Positions 42,734 through 51,574 of a stretch of DNA of 64,000 nt are shown here, one piece after another. This stretch comes from Cupriavidus metallidurans CH34 (lineage in GTDB: Bacteria; Pseudomonadota; Gammaproteobacteria; Burkholderiales; Burkholderiaceae). A model generated the notes under the pieces. It was given only the letters and a program-made list of their open reading frames with translations. It searched no databases and was not told the origin of the DNA. The stretch's first letter is position 1. Every line of letters starts with the position of its first letter. A program made the position numbers and the translations under genes. The DNA is taken from assembly GCF_000196015.1 (NCBI RefSeq), contig NC_007973.1, positions 2,480,001 to 2,544,000 on the forward strand, written 5' to 3'.

Positions 42734-43132
42734 TCAGGCGGGCTCGGCCAAGCTGTTGAGAATGCCGCACTCGCGCGAGGTTCGGGCGCTATCGCAGGAG
42801 CGTCGCAGATCCATTAACTCGCGCTCCAAGGCGCGCAATTCCTTCATCTTGGTCCGCACTTGCGCGATATGAGCGTCGACCAGCGCGTTCACCTCGCCGC
42901 AGCCCAACTCTGGCCGATCCCGTAAGTTCAGCAGTTGACGGATCTCATCCAGCGTCATGTCCTTCGCCCGGCAGCGGCGGATGAACAGCAAGCGCTGCAA
43001 ATGGACTTCGTCATAGAGCCTGAAGTTGCCCTCGCTACGTGCAGGCTCGGGCAGCAAGCCTTCTGACTCGTAAAAGCGCACGGTCTGCACCAAGCAATCT
43101 GCCTTCTTGCCCAGTTCACCGATCCGCATCAT
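42734..43132 (-). CDS. cadR: CadR-type Cd(II)/Pb(II)-responsive MerR-family regulator
   Basis: A 132-residue MerR-family activator: MRIGELGKKADCLVQTVRFYESEGLLPE split around the helix-turn-helix, then LLFIRRCRAKDMTLDEIRQLLNL and a dimer helix. Metal-ligand cysteines are at C77 (GCGE), C112 (RSCDS) and C121 (ECG). It is divergent from cadA over a promoter with a 19-bp spacer. It twists the promoter on binding Cd, Pb or Zn. Confidence 0.92.
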   Translation of the reverse strand: MMRIGELGKKADCLVQTVRFYESEGLLPEPARSEGNFRLYDEVHLQRLLFIRRCRAKDMTLDEIRQLLNLRDRPELGCGEVNALVDAHIAQVRTKMKELRALERELMDLRRSCDSARTSRECGILNSLAEPA

Positions 43133-43152
43133 GGTTGCTTCCTATAAAAAAC

Positions 43153-43183
43153 TTGACTCTATATCTACTAGAGGTTTTCTAAT
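43153..43183 (+). promoter_or_regulatory. cadA promoter/operator
   Basis: -35 TTGACT (43153-43158), 19-bp spacer with the dyad ACTCTATATCTACTAGAGGT, -10 TCTAAT (43178-43183). The over-long spacer and dyad are the hallmark of MerR-family control. Confidence 0.8.
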
Positions 43184-43223
43184 GATGGCATCCGGGGAAA
43201 ACCTTGTCAATGAAGAGCGATCT

Positions 43224-46136
43224 ATGAACAAAGAACCTTCCAGCCCATGCGCCTGCTCCGGCGGCAATGGCCAACAGACGGCGTGCGCCAGTGAGCAGGC
43301 CAGCACTGAAACCACCGTTTTCCACGTGAGCAACATGGATTGCCGCAATGAGGAAGCACTGGTGCGGCGAACGCTGGAGGGCATGCCCGGTGTCGAGCGG
43401 CTCCTGTTCGATCTTCCGCAGCGTTTGTTGACCATTTCGCACCGCGAAGTCTCGGCCGATGCCTTGGAGCAAGCGCTGAATTCGGTGGGCATGAAGGCTC
43501 AGGCTGTCCGAGACGCCGCCGTGTCGACCACCTACCGCATCGAGAACATGGACTGCCCGAGCGAGGAGAAACTCATCCGCTCGCACCTCGGGGCAGTCGA
43601 GGGAATTCAGGACCTCGACTTCGACCTCGCTGAGCGCACCCTGTCGGTGAAACACCTCGCTCAGGCACGCGCGCAGATGGAGCAGGTCCTGGCCTCGATC
43701 GGCATGCGCGCCAAGGAGCAGACCTTCGGCCACACGGGGCCGATCGAAGCCGCGGCTGTGATCCCATCCTCGGCCCTGCAGCAGCAACCAACCGCTGCCG
43801 TTTCCGCGCCGCCGATCGGCGAGCGGGTGACGTACCGGATCGAGAACATGGATTGCCCGACGGAAGAAGCGCTGATCCGCGACCGGCTGGGCAAGCTGCC
43901 GGGTGTGACCGCGCTCGACTTCAATCTGATGCAGCGTGTGCTGGGAGTCCAGCACACGCTGGCGACCTCAGCGCCGATCGAGAAGGCGCTTGCTTCCATT
44001 GGAATGCAGGCTGCGCGGCAGGACATGCAGACAGCCACCACGGTACTTCGCATCGCGAAGATGGACTGTCCGACCGAGGAAAGTCTGATCCGCGGCAAGC
44101 TGCAAGGCATGCCGGGCGTGCAGGGAATGGATTTCAACCTGATGCAGCGCACGCTCACGGTTCGGCACACACCCGACGCGATCAAGCCGGCAGTCGAAGC
44201 CATCGAATCGCTGGGCATGGAAGCCGAGGTCCAGAGGACTGATGAGCCGCGCGATGCCCCGGTGGCCGCGCACAAGACCAATTGGTGGCCGATGGCGGTT
44301 TCGGGCGTTGCGGCGGTGGCCGCCGAAGGCGTGTACTGGGTCAACGACGGCAATCATTGGGCCGTGATCGTGCTGGCACTGGTTTCGATCTTCACCGGCG
44401 GCCTCAGCACCTACAAGAAGGGCTGGATCGCGCTGAAGAACCTCAACCTGAACATGAACGCCCTGATGGCCATCGCGGTCACCGGCGGCATGGCGATCGG
44501 CCACTGGCCGGAGGCCGCCATGGTCATGTTCCTGTTCGCGTTGGCGGAAGTGATCGAGGCGAAGTCGCTGGACCGCGCCCGCAACGCCATTCGGGGGCTG
44601 ATGGACTTGGCGCCCGAGACCGCGACCGTGCGGCAGGCCGATGGCTCATGGACAGAGCTGCCGGCCAAGGAGGTCGCAAAGGGCGCGGTGGTCCGCGTGC
44701 GTCCTGGCGAGCGCATCGCACTGGACGGCCTGATCACCTCGGGTCGATCGGCCATCAACCAGGCGCCCATCACCGGCGAGAGCCTGCCCGTCGAGAAGGC
44801 CGAAGGTGACCAGGTCTTCGCCGGAACCATCAATGAGACCGGCTCTTTCGAATACAAGGTGACCGCAGGCGCCAGCGACTCGACGCTCGCGCGCATCATC
44901 CATGCCGTGGAGTCCGCGCAGGGCAGCCGTGCGCCCACGCAGCGCTTCGTCGACCAGTTCGCCCGCGTCTACACGCCGGCGGTGTTCGCGGTGTCCGTGC
45001 TGGTTGCCGTCGTGCCGCCGCTCGCCTTCGGCGGCGCATGGTTTGACTGGGTCTACAAGGCCCTGGTACTGCTGGTGATCGCCTGCCCCTGCGCTCTGGT
45101 CATCTCCACGCCGGTCACCATCGTCAGCGGCTTGGCCGCTGCCGCCCGACGCGGCATCCTGATCAAGGGTGGCGTCTACCTGGAGGGCGGGCGCAAGCTC
45201 AAGGCGTTGGCCCTGGACAAGACCGGCACACTCACACATGGCAAGCCCGAGCAGACCGACTTCGTGCCGCTGATCGGCGAGGCGCAGGAAGTTGCCGCCT
45301 GGGCCGCAAGCCTCGCGGCACGCTCGGACCATCCTGTGTCTCAGGCCATCGCCCGCAAGGCGAACCGTGACGGCATCGCGCTGCACGAGGTCGACGACTT
45401 CGCGGCGCTGCCTGGCCGCGGCGTGCGCGGCCGCGTCGCCGGGCGCATGTTGCACATGGGCAACCACAGGCTCGCCCAGGAGCTGGGCCTGAGCGAAGCG
45501 ACGCTCCAGGCTCGGCTGGAGACCCTGGAGCGCCAAGGCAAGACAGCGATCCTGCTGATGGACGATGCGACCGTGCTCGGCATTTTTGCAGTGGCCGACA
45601 CCGTGAAGGAAACCAGCCGTGAGGCGGTGGCCGACCTGCAGGCGCTGGGTGTGCGCACGCTGATGCTGACGGGGGACAACCAGCACACGGCCGCGGCCAT
45701 CGCTGCCCAGGTCGGAATCTCTGAAGCCCGTGGTGACCAACTGCCCGAAGACAAGCTCAAGACCATCGAAAGCCTGGTCGGCGGCGAGGGCCAGGTGGGC
45801 ATGGTGGGCGACGGCATCAACGATTCGCCCGCGCTCGCCCGTGCCGACATCGGCTTCGCCATGGGCGCGGCCGGCACCGACACCGCGATCGAAACAGCCG
45901 ACGTCGCCCTGATGGACGACGACCTGCGCAAGATCCCCGCCTTCATCCGGCTGTCGCGTAGCACTGCGGCGATCCTCACGCAGAACATCGTTCTGGCCCT
46001 TGGCATCAAGGCGGTGTTCCTTGCGTTGACGTTCACAGGGCATGCCACCATGTGGATGGCTGTGTTCGCTGACATGGGGGCAAGTCTTTTGGTTGTCGTC
46101 AATGGGCTGCGCCTCCTGAAGTTCAAGGCGGCATGA
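43224..46136 (+). CDS. cadA: Heavy-metal P1B-type ATPase (Cd/Zn/Pb exporter) with four HMA domains
   Basis: A 970-residue P-type ATPase exporting Cd, Zn and Pb. It starts with a Cys-rich head (CACSGGNGQQTAC), followed by four tandem HMA domains with metal cysteines near residues 40 (MDCRNEE), 111 (MDCPSEE), 211 (MDCPTEE) and 282 (MDCPTEE). Then come the membrane region with the CPC motif (VIACPCALVISTPV, about 621), phosphorylation site DKTGTLTHG (about 665) and hinge VGDGINDSPALARAD (about 862). ATG 43224 is chosen because the upstream in-frame ATGs overlap the -10 box. Confidence 0.93.
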   Translation: MNKEPSSPCACSGGNGQQTACASEQASTETTVFHVSNMDCRNEEALVRRTLEGMPGVERLLFDLPQRLLTISHREVSADALEQALNSVGMKAQAVRDAAVSTTYRIENMDCPSEEKLIRSHLGAVEGIQDLDFDLAERTLSVKHLAQARAQMEQVLASIGMRAKEQTFGHTGPIEAAAVIPSSALQQQPTAAVSAPPIGERVTYRIENMDCPTEEALIRDRLGKLPGVTALDFNLMQRVLGVQHTLATSAPIEKALASIGMQAARQDMQTATTVLRIAKMDCPTEESLIRGKLQGMPGVQGMDFNLMQRTLTVRHTPDAIKPAVEAIESLGMEAEVQRTDEPRDAPVAAHKTNWWPMAVSGVAAVAAEGVYWVNDGNHWAVIVLALVSIFTGGLSTYKKGWIALKNLNLNMNALMAIAVTGGMAIGHWPEAAMVMFLFALAEVIEAKSLDRARNAIRGLMDLAPETATVRQADGSWTELPAKEVAKGAVVRVRPGERIALDGLITSGRSAINQAPITGESLPVEKAEGDQVFAGTINETGSFEYKVTAGASDSTLARIIHAVESAQGSRAPTQRFVDQFARVYTPAVFAVSVLVAVVPPLAFGGAWFDWVYKALVLLVIACPCALVISTPVTIVSGLAAAARRGILIKGGVYLEGGRKLKALALDKTGTLTHGKPEQTDFVPLIGEAQEVAAWAASLAARSDHPVSQAIARKANRDGIALHEVDDFAALPGRGVRGRVAGRMLHMGNHRLAQELGLSEATLQARLETLERQGKTAILLMDDATVLGIFAVADTVKETSREAVADLQALGVRTLMLTGDNQHTAAAIAAQVGISEARGDQLPEDKLKTIESLVGGEGQVGMVGDGINDSPALARADIGFAMGAAGTDTAIETADVALMDDDLRKIPAFIRLSRSTAAILTQNIVLALGIKAVFLALTFTGHATMWMAVFADMGASLLVVVNGLRLLKFKAA

Positions 46137-46139
46137 ACA

Positions 46140-46640
46140 ATGGATGAACCATCTCTTCGCAAGACGCAGTGGTACTCACTCGCGATCGTTATATTCGCCG
46201 GCGATCAGGCAGCTAAGAGCTACATTGACGCGACAACTCCCTTGGGTTGGTCGCACGAGGTGGCGTCATTCTTCAACCTAGTTCACGCTCTCAATCCCGG
46301 CGCGGCGTTCAGCTTCCTTGCTGGCGCGGGCGGCTGGCAGCGGTGGTTTTTTCTGGCGATCGCGTTCGCAATATCGGCATGGCTCGCATGGCTGCTCTCC
46401 CGGCCGCTGCGCAAAACGGAAGGCCTTTCGTACAGCCTCATTCTGGGCGGCGCATTGGGCAACGCGTTCGACCGCGCCACGCGCGGGCACGTTATCGACT
46501 ACATCGACTTTCACCTGCACGGCTGGCACTGGCCCGCCTTCAACATCGCTGACATGGCCATCGTGGGCGGGGCGATCGCGCTGGTGGCCCAGTCGTTCAT
46601 GAGCGTGGAGAACCCGGCCGCCACAAAGGAGTCCCAGTGA
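46140..46640 (+). CDS. lspA: Signal peptidase II (lipoprotein) of the metal island
   Basis: A 166-residue, four-helix aspartic peptidase: FAGDQAAKSYID, HALNPGAAFSFLAG, then GGALGNAFDRATRGHVIDYI with the first catalytic Asp, and WPAFNIADMAI with the second. Extra lspA copies regularly follow cadA/pbrA genes; their task may be processing of an island lipoprotein. It begins 3 bp after cadA stops and is in the same operon. Confidence 0.92.
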   Translation: MDEPSLRKTQWYSLAIVIFAGDQAAKSYIDATTPLGWSHEVASFFNLVHALNPGAAFSFLAGAGGWQRWFFLAIAFAISAWLAWLLSRPLRKTEGLSYSLILGGALGNAFDRATRGHVIDYIDFHLHGWHWPAFNIADMAIVGGAIALVAQSFMSVENPAATKESQ

Positions 46641-46665
46641 CATTGGGACGATCCGGAAATTCGCA

Positions 46666-46824
46666 ATGCACACGGTGCAGGACACCAATCTGAAGAGAAC
46701 GGCCCCCAGCATGAGCGGCCGCGGCTTGGCCCTCATGCTAGCGCCCACCGCCGCTTTTGCTGCAACGCCCTGTTGCGATGGCGGCGATTGCTGCAACGAC
46801 GTCGCAATGCCTTGCTGTGAATAA
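46666..46824 (+). CDS. 52-residue Cys-rich exported peptide
   Basis: ATG 46666 to TAA 46822-46824. A hydrophobic stretch (LALMLAPTAAFAA) with a signal-peptidase-like AFA site is followed by a mature part with six cysteines as three CC pairs: TPCCDGGDCCND and MPCCE. Small peptides of this kind accompany metal resistance genes and probably bind metal in the periplasm; this is inference. An internal ATG at 46711 would give only the signal part and the Cys tail. Confidence 0.55.
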   Translation: MHTVQDTNLKRTAPSMSGRGLALMLAPTAAFAATPCCDGGDCCNDVAMPCCE

Positions 46825-46976
46825 ACAGCACGCAAGCCAGTTGACCTGGCAATTATGAAAGTCCATCACGGCGATGCTGGCCTTTTTCGTTCCAATGAGC
46901 CGTCACGGAGAGGTGATGATGAAGCTATGCCGGGATCCTGCAAGCTTTAGGACGGTCTTCTTTACCGCATAGCGAT

Positions 46977-47288
46977 ATGCTGATGTCACCCGTTCGCCTC
47001 GCCTGGCAAGTACAAGTAGTTCGTCGCGGTTTTCTGGCCGTGTCCGCCCGCTTCGCTGGCCCTTTTGCCCCAAACAAGCGCAATCATGCCTGCGTTACCA
47101 CCAAAGTTCGCCCCCGCCAGTTGCTGTTCCTAAAGGGCATCAAGCTCAACGCCATCGCCGACCGGCCAGCGTATTTCGCATCGCTGCGTGCCCGTCGGGG
47201 CCAGCCCATCGTCATCCTCGCAGAGCTGGGACCGGACGAGGCATTCGCCCTGTGGAAGCAGCATGTACTGGGCGACAGGCCTCGCTGA
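46977..47288 (+). CDS. Hypothetical ICE protein
   Basis: A 103-residue frame of unknown family. The C-terminal half (FLKGIKLNAIADRPAYFASL and QPIVILAELGPDEAFALWKQ) looks coded, the N-terminal part less so, so the real start may be internal. It ends 25 bp before a good terminator. Confidence 0.35.
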   Translation: MLMSPVRLAWQVQVVRRGFLAVSARFAGPFAPNKRNHACVTTKVRPRQLLFLKGIKLNAIADRPAYFASLRARRGQPIVILAELGPDEAFALWKQHVLGDRPR

Positions 47289-47313
47289 CCCAGTTTCGCC
47301 TCATCCTCCTGAC

Positions 47314-47346
47314 AGCCCCGCACTTATTGCGGGGCTTTCTTTTTTC
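47314..47346 (+). terminator. Rho-independent terminator
   Basis: AGCCCCGC (47314-47321) pairs with GCGGGGCT (47329-47336), followed by TTCTTTTTT. The 47347-47625 stretch has no gene apart from the next gene's leader. Confidence 0.8.
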
Positions 47347-47625
47347 CGCGTTCGCCAATCGGGGCTGTTGCAAATGCCGATTTCCGGCTGACGCGGCTCG
47401 CCTCGCGCATGAAGCTGCCCGCATGTGTCGCTGATTCGTCAGCACCATGCCAGCAGCCAGAGTTTCCAGGCTGCCGCGGATTCTTTCCGCGCTACCCGCC
47501 AGTCCGCCATCGCATCGAGTCTGCGGACGCGCGTCACCCGTGACGCCGATGCTTTTTTCTCAACCGCGTGCGGGAGCTGCCATCCCGTGAGGGACGAGGC
47601 CCCGCTTTTTCCAAGGAGCCCGTCC

Positions 47626-47838
47626 ATGTCCCAGCAAGCCTCTTTCGGCCAGTTGGCCTTGATCCATTGCGGCAAGTTCCTGCCGCTCGAAATCCTGCAT
47701 AGCGCCGCCGGCCACTACATCGGCACGCGCGATACAGAAGGTCCCGTTTCGCGGGAATCCTGCCAGTACTTCCGCAGCTATGCCGCGGCTCAACGTGCCC
47801 TCGAAAGAGGCGGCTGGTCCCAGCTCGCCACACCCTGA
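47626..47838 (+). CDS. Small ICE hypothetical protein
   Basis: A 70-residue protein starting at ATG 47626 with CAAGGAG upstream: SFGQLALIHCGKFLPLEILH and SCQYFRSYAAAQRALERGGW. No family is recognised. It stands 21 bp before the next gene, so both are probably co-transcribed. Confidence 0.6.
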   Translation: MSQQASFGQLALIHCGKFLPLEILHSAAGHYIGTRDTEGPVSRESCQYFRSYAAAQRALERGGWSQLATP

Positions 47839-47859
47839 TCCAACTGGAGGAACCACGTC

Positions 47860-48252
47860 ATGAACCAGCTTTTGCCCCAGGAAGTCGTCGATCAGATCAT
47901 GCGGGAAGAGCAGCATTTCGCCGCCGCGCCCCAAGCCTTCTTCGAGGTCTGGAAGCGCGGCGTCGAGATCGCAGGCCCGCAATGGTTTGGCGACGGCACG
48001 CGCGAAGGCCTGAACCAGGCAAAGAGCAAGTGGGATCTGCGTCCCGACATGCTGCGTGCCAACGACGCACTCGGCGTCCTGAGCAGCGGGGAACGCATGT
48101 TCCTGTCCGCCATGTTCAGCTTCTACAACGCGCGCGAGGGCGGTGCCATGCTCAAGCGCTGCCACTTCCAAGGACTGTCGGACTTCGATGGTCTCGATCT
48201 GCAACGTCGCCAGGTGATCGCCGACCTGCTGCTGAACTACAGCGGTTGGTGA
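47860..48252 (+). CDS. ICE hypothetical protein
   Basis: A 130-residue, mostly helical protein: LPQEVVDQIMREEQHFAAAP, FFEVWKRGVEIAGPQWFGDG, LSSGERMFLSAMFSFYNARE and a C-terminal RRQVIADLLLNYSGW. No function is known to me. It is preceded by GGAGG and coupled to the previous small gene. Confidence 0.7.
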   Translation: MNQLLPQEVVDQIMREEQHFAAAPQAFFEVWKRGVEIAGPQWFGDGTREGLNQAKSKWDLRPDMLRANDALGVLSSGERMFLSAMFSFYNAREGGAMLKRCHFQGLSDFDGLDLQRRQVIADLLLNYSGW

Positions 48253-48297
48253 GCCGGTCCCTGGCACACCTTCATCACTGCGTTCACGGGACCCCAT

Positions 48298-48332
48298 GAG
48301 GGACATGCGCCTCGTTCGAGGCCATGTCCCTC
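48298..48332 (+). promoter_or_regulatory. Leader hairpin
   Basis: GAGGGACATG/CATGTCCCTC (10-bp stem) with an inner GCCTCG/CGAGGC stem, followed by GCGTTTTC, 102 nt before the next start codon. Confidence 0.5.
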
Positions 48333-48434
48333 GCGTTTTCTCCCCGCCCAGCGCCATCCGGCATCAGGCGGTTTCCCCTGCGGATGCCATCGTCCGCAAG
48401 GGCTGGCTCCGTTCATTCATCGAAAGGAGCCTTC

Positions 48435-49121
48435 ATGGCCAACAACTACTACGAAGCCACCGGCGTTCTCGTGCTCGACCGTGTGACGCCCGTCATCCAG
48501 GCGCTGTTCGGCGCCTTCGCGCTGGACGAGAGCCACCCCGGCAACGGGCAGGCCTACATCGCCCAGATCGCCGAGACCACCAATCCGCAATGGCCGGACG
48601 TGCTCGATGGCCTGGAAGACCTGGCCACGCAACTCGGTATTCCGATGCCGGACGACGAAGGGCTGTCGATCCCGCCGCTGCTCGAACTGCTCGCCGTGCA
48701 CTTCCGTGCCGATGAGGACGAAGAGCTGGGGAACTTGATCGACCGTCATTCGTTCGAGGACACCGCCGATCTCGACGCATTGTTTCTGATCGCCACCCGG
48801 TTCGATGACGGGCACCACCTGACCGCCATCCAGTTCGAGGGCTGCTGGTACTGCAGCAAGCCGCGGCTGTTCGAGTTCGGCGGCAACGGCTGCTACCTGA
48901 GCCGCGAGGTCCGCTTCATCAGCTCCTCCTCCCAGGCCCTCCAGCTCGGCGACCAATTGCGCAAGACCATTGTGGCCGCCGACATCGAAGAGGCTTCGGC
49001 CCTGATCGCGCTGGAGACCATCAATCTGCTGGCGGGCGTCAGCGACGAGCCATTCCGCATGAATTTGCGCCGGCGCGTCGCCGAGCGATTGGCCCAAACG
49101 CCAACGATCAGCGTCACCTGA
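48435..49121 (+). CDS. ICE hypothetical protein
   Basis: A 228-residue acidic protein: YYEATGVLVLDRVTPVIQAL, PDDEGLSIPPLLELLAVHF, a middle CWYCSKPRLFEFGG and a C-terminal helical end. The family is conserved in this ICE class (memory) without known function. ATG 48435 follows AAGGAGC. Confidence 0.7.
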   Translation: MANNYYEATGVLVLDRVTPVIQALFGAFALDESHPGNGQAYIAQIAETTNPQWPDVLDGLEDLATQLGIPMPDDEGLSIPPLLELLAVHFRADEDEELGNLIDRHSFEDTADLDALFLIATRFDDGHHLTAIQFEGCWYCSKPRLFEFGGNGCYLSREVRFISSSSQALQLGDQLRKTIVAADIEEASALIALETINLLAGVSDEPFRMNLRRRVAERLAQTPTISVT

Positions 49122-49142
49122 CGCTGTTTCCTTTCTTTCCAC

Positions 49143-49165
49143 CCACCGGGGTCAATTCCCGGTGG
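49143..49165 (+). promoter_or_regulatory. Leader hairpin
   Basis: CCACCGGG and CCCGGTGG, 8-bp perfect stem with a GTCAATT loop, 39 nt before the next start codon. Confidence 0.5.
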
Positions 49166-49204
49166 CGGGGATTTGCTCCATCATTATTCTGTTGGAGAAA
49201 TCCC

Positions 49205-49942
49205 ATGTCCCAGAATCCCAATCCCTTTCTACGCGGCTACTGGAATCTGAAAATCGTCCGCACGCTGTCCATCAGCTACGAGGACGGAAGCCCGCATGTT
49301 TGGCGAAACATCCACCCGAGCCAGCAGCACCTCTGCGACGCGGCGCTGGTTTCTTCTCCTTGCATCATCACCAGCGACTTCGCGGTGGTCAGGACTGGCA
49401 CCGAACCTGTCGGCGCCGCACTGATCGCCGAATGCGACGCGGCTGAAGGGGGCAGCGGCGAAGGCATGGTGGGTGCCGTGGTGTACGCGATCCACGGCGA
49501 CGACTTCGACGGCCGCCCCGTCCACATTGGCGACACCTATTCGGCCGAGGCCGCACGGGAAGTCGTGCAGCGGTTGAGCTTCGAGACCGGCTACTACAGC
49601 CGGTGCTGGGAAATCAGCAGCGCGCACATCAGCCGCGAAACCGGCCAGTACCTGGCCAACCTGGCTGACCTCGCGACGCCGGAGGCCTTTTTGTTCATCG
49701 CGTTCCGGATTCCCTACAGCCCGGCGATCGGCGTCAAGCTGATCTCCACGCCCTGGACGGACCAGCACCTGCAGGACGTCGAGGGGATCGCCGCCGAGCA
49801 GCTTCGGCAGGAGCACCGCAGCAAGGGCATGCCGGACGAGCTGGCACAGATCCTTGAACTGGCCGGCCAGGCCGACGTGCGCATCCTCATCCTCGATGCC
49901 GACGCACCCGTGTTGCCGGGCCTATCGCTGGCCGGCGAATAG
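49205..49942 (+). CDS. DUF5983-type ICE protein
   Basis: A 245-residue protein: NLKIVRTLSISYEDGSPHVW (start of the DUF5983-like part), SPCIITSDFAVVRTGTEPVG, YYSRCWEISSAHISRETGQY, and a C-terminal LILDADAPVLPGL. DUF5983 is a family of ICE and plasmid proteins of unknown function. The start follows GTTGGAGAAAT. Confidence 0.7.
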   Translation: MSQNPNPFLRGYWNLKIVRTLSISYEDGSPHVWRNIHPSQQHLCDAALVSSPCIITSDFAVVRTGTEPVGAALIAECDAAEGGSGEGMVGAVVYAIHGDDFDGRPVHIGDTYSAEAAREVVQRLSFETGYYSRCWEISSAHISRETGQYLANLADLATPEAFLFIAFRIPYSPAIGVKLISTPWTDQHLQDVEGIAAEQLRQEHRSKGMPDELAQILELAGQADVRILILDADAPVLPGLSLAGE

Positions 49943-49982
49943 CTGCCACACACATCCCCGGCCTTCCTTGTCCTCACCGCAT

Positions 49983-50017
49983 GCCGGCCCGGTCTCCCGC
50001 CAGAGAGCCGGGCCGGC
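49983..50017 (+). promoter_or_regulatory. Leader hairpin
   Basis: GCCGGCCCGG and CCGGGCCGGC, a 10-bp perfect GC stem with a 15-nt loop, ending 22 nt before the next start codon. Confidence 0.5.
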
Positions 50018-50039
50018 GCACTTTCACAGGAGCGATCCC

Positions 50040-50318
50040 ATGTTCCCCGACCTCATCACACCCGCATCCGACTTCGAGCACCAACTCGGAGCCTGCGTCA
50101 ACGCCATGAGCCAGGAAGATGCCATCGGCCAGATCCTGGTATTCGAGCGCATGAGCGGCACGCTGCACATGCGCCATATCGCCAGCGCCGACCTGGTGGA
50201 CACCGACGTGGACGACTACGAAATGGTCGTCTTCGACGGTGGCAACACAAGCGGCGACACGTGGAAACACGTGTTCTTTCCGCGTCAGCGCGAGCACTAC
50301 TTCGTGTACCAAGCCTGA
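50040..50318 (+). CDS. Small ICE hypothetical protein
   Basis: A 92-residue acidic protein: MFPDLITPASDFEHQLGACV, IGQILVFERMSGTLHM, DDYEMVVFDGGNTSG and KHVFFPRQREHYFVYQ. Unrecognised. AGGAGCG precedes the ATG and a terminator follows immediately. Confidence 0.6.
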   Translation: MFPDLITPASDFEHQLGACVNAMSQEDAIGQILVFERMSGTLHMRHIASADLVDTDVDDYEMVVFDGGNTSGDTWKHVFFPRQREHYFVYQA

Positions 50319-50325
50319 TTCCTCC

Positions 50326-50347
50326 AGCCCCTTTCGAGGGGCTTTTT
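50326..50347 (+). terminator. Rho-independent terminator
   Basis: AGCCCC-TTTCGA-GGGGCT followed by TTTTC. Confidence 0.75.
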
Positions 50348-50547
50348 CTTGCCCGCAGCACAGGAAAACGGTTGTGGTGCGGTGCCGTTTCCTGCGGGCA
50401 GGCAGACCGCCCCAGGGCCATGCTTGCCCCATGTTCGTCGGCGTTGCCGGCACATGCCCAGGCAGTCGAGACCTTCGAGGCTGCAAGCGCGGGAAACCGT
50501 GCTGGTCGTTTCTTCCTACGGACCTACCGCGTCCATCCACGCCACCC

Positions 50548-50589
50548 ACAAGGGACCTCTCCCTTGCGGGCGGGGAATCCCTTGTTTTT
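50548..50589 (+). promoter_or_regulatory. Leader hairpin with T-run (attenuator-like)
   Basis: ACAAGGGA pairs with TCCCTTGT (50578-50585), followed directly by TTTT, with a competing CCTCTCCC/GGGCGGGG region in the loop. The next start codon lies 21 nt after the stem. It could terminate transcription before the gene. Confidence 0.5.
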
Positions 50590-50606
50590 CCTCAAGGAGT
50601 TTCCCC

Positions 50607-51431
50607 ATGGATCGTTCCCTCATCAAATCCATGATGCCTTCGCTGGTCGCAGGCCATGTGCCCCGCAACGTGCGGTCGTTCAAGTACCGCGTGTTCGATG
50701 ATCAGCCGCTGTCCTCAACGCTGGGCTTCGCCATCGACCCCCAACCCTTCGACGGCAAGGTGGTCGCCGCGACCGACGATGCCATCGTCGTCAAGCTCAA
50801 GCCTTCCGAGTTCGCGGTGCTCGATCCCAGCCTGGTGACCACGGTTCCTGCCGAAGGCGCCAAGGTGCATGTCCAACCCTATGCCCGTCGTCGCTTCGAC
50901 GGACTGCGCGCGGACACGCCGGAGGTCATCACCGAGGAGACTTCGGACGGCACGCCGTACACCATCACGAGGCACATCCTCGGCTCGGCGCCGGCCAAGC
51001 TGCCCATTCCCACGCCGCAGTGCATGGAGTTGGGCCAGCTCATCGAGCAGTTGGAGGAGATGCCGGCCCCCGATCGCTTCCGGCGCATCACCCACATGCT
51101 GGTGGATGCCGGTGCCCGCGACTTCACCTGGGTCGATCCCACGCCCTCCAAGATCATCGAGACCCCGCCGGCGATCAGCTTCACGGTCTCGACCGCGAAG
51201 TTCGAGGGCCGGGTGACGATCCTCTACGACCGCGGCGGAGACACCTACGTGGTGGAACTGCACCGTCAGAACGGTGAATCGGTCGAACTGGTCGATCGGC
51301 ACGACGAGGTGTATTTCGACATGCTCGGCGAAGTGCTGGAGAGGCTCATCGACGACGGGCGCTGGCGCCAGATCGACGTGAGCATCCTCGACGCGAAAGC
51401 GGCCCGCAAGCGCCAGGCCGTCCCGGCATGA
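50607..51431 (+). CDS. ICE hypothetical protein
   Basis: A 274-residue protein: SFKYRVFDDQPLSSTLGFAI, VVAATDDAIVVKLKPSEFAV, LDPSLVTTVPAEGAKVHVQP, and ELGQLIEQLEEMPAPDRFRR. It has alternating strand-rich N-terminal and helix-rich C-terminal parts. A conserved ICE core gene as far as I know, with no named function. It follows AAGGAG and a hairpin leader. Confidence 0.7.
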   Translation: MDRSLIKSMMPSLVAGHVPRNVRSFKYRVFDDQPLSSTLGFAIDPQPFDGKVVAATDDAIVVKLKPSEFAVLDPSLVTTVPAEGAKVHVQPYARRRFDGLRADTPEVITEETSDGTPYTITRHILGSAPAKLPIPTPQCMELGQLIEQLEEMPAPDRFRRITHMLVDAGARDFTWVDPTPSKIIETPPAISFTVSTAKFEGRVTILYDRGGDTYVVELHRQNGESVELVDRHDEVYFDMLGEVLERLIDDGRWRQIDVSILDAKAARKRQAVPA

Positions 51432-51574
51432 CGCCCCGCAGCGAAACCGGGCGGTCCTGCGGCTGACCCGAGGCATCCGCCACGGCGTTCCAGCCGTTCC
51501 GGCCGCGTGCACTACAGGCCCTTCATCCCATCGGATGGAGGCCTTTCTCATTCTTCCACACAGGAGATTTCATC

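Noticed and set aside
47560..48357. 265-codon minus-strand frame opposite two small ICE genes
   Set aside because: It lacks domains and overlaps two plus-strand genes with good ribosome-binding sites.
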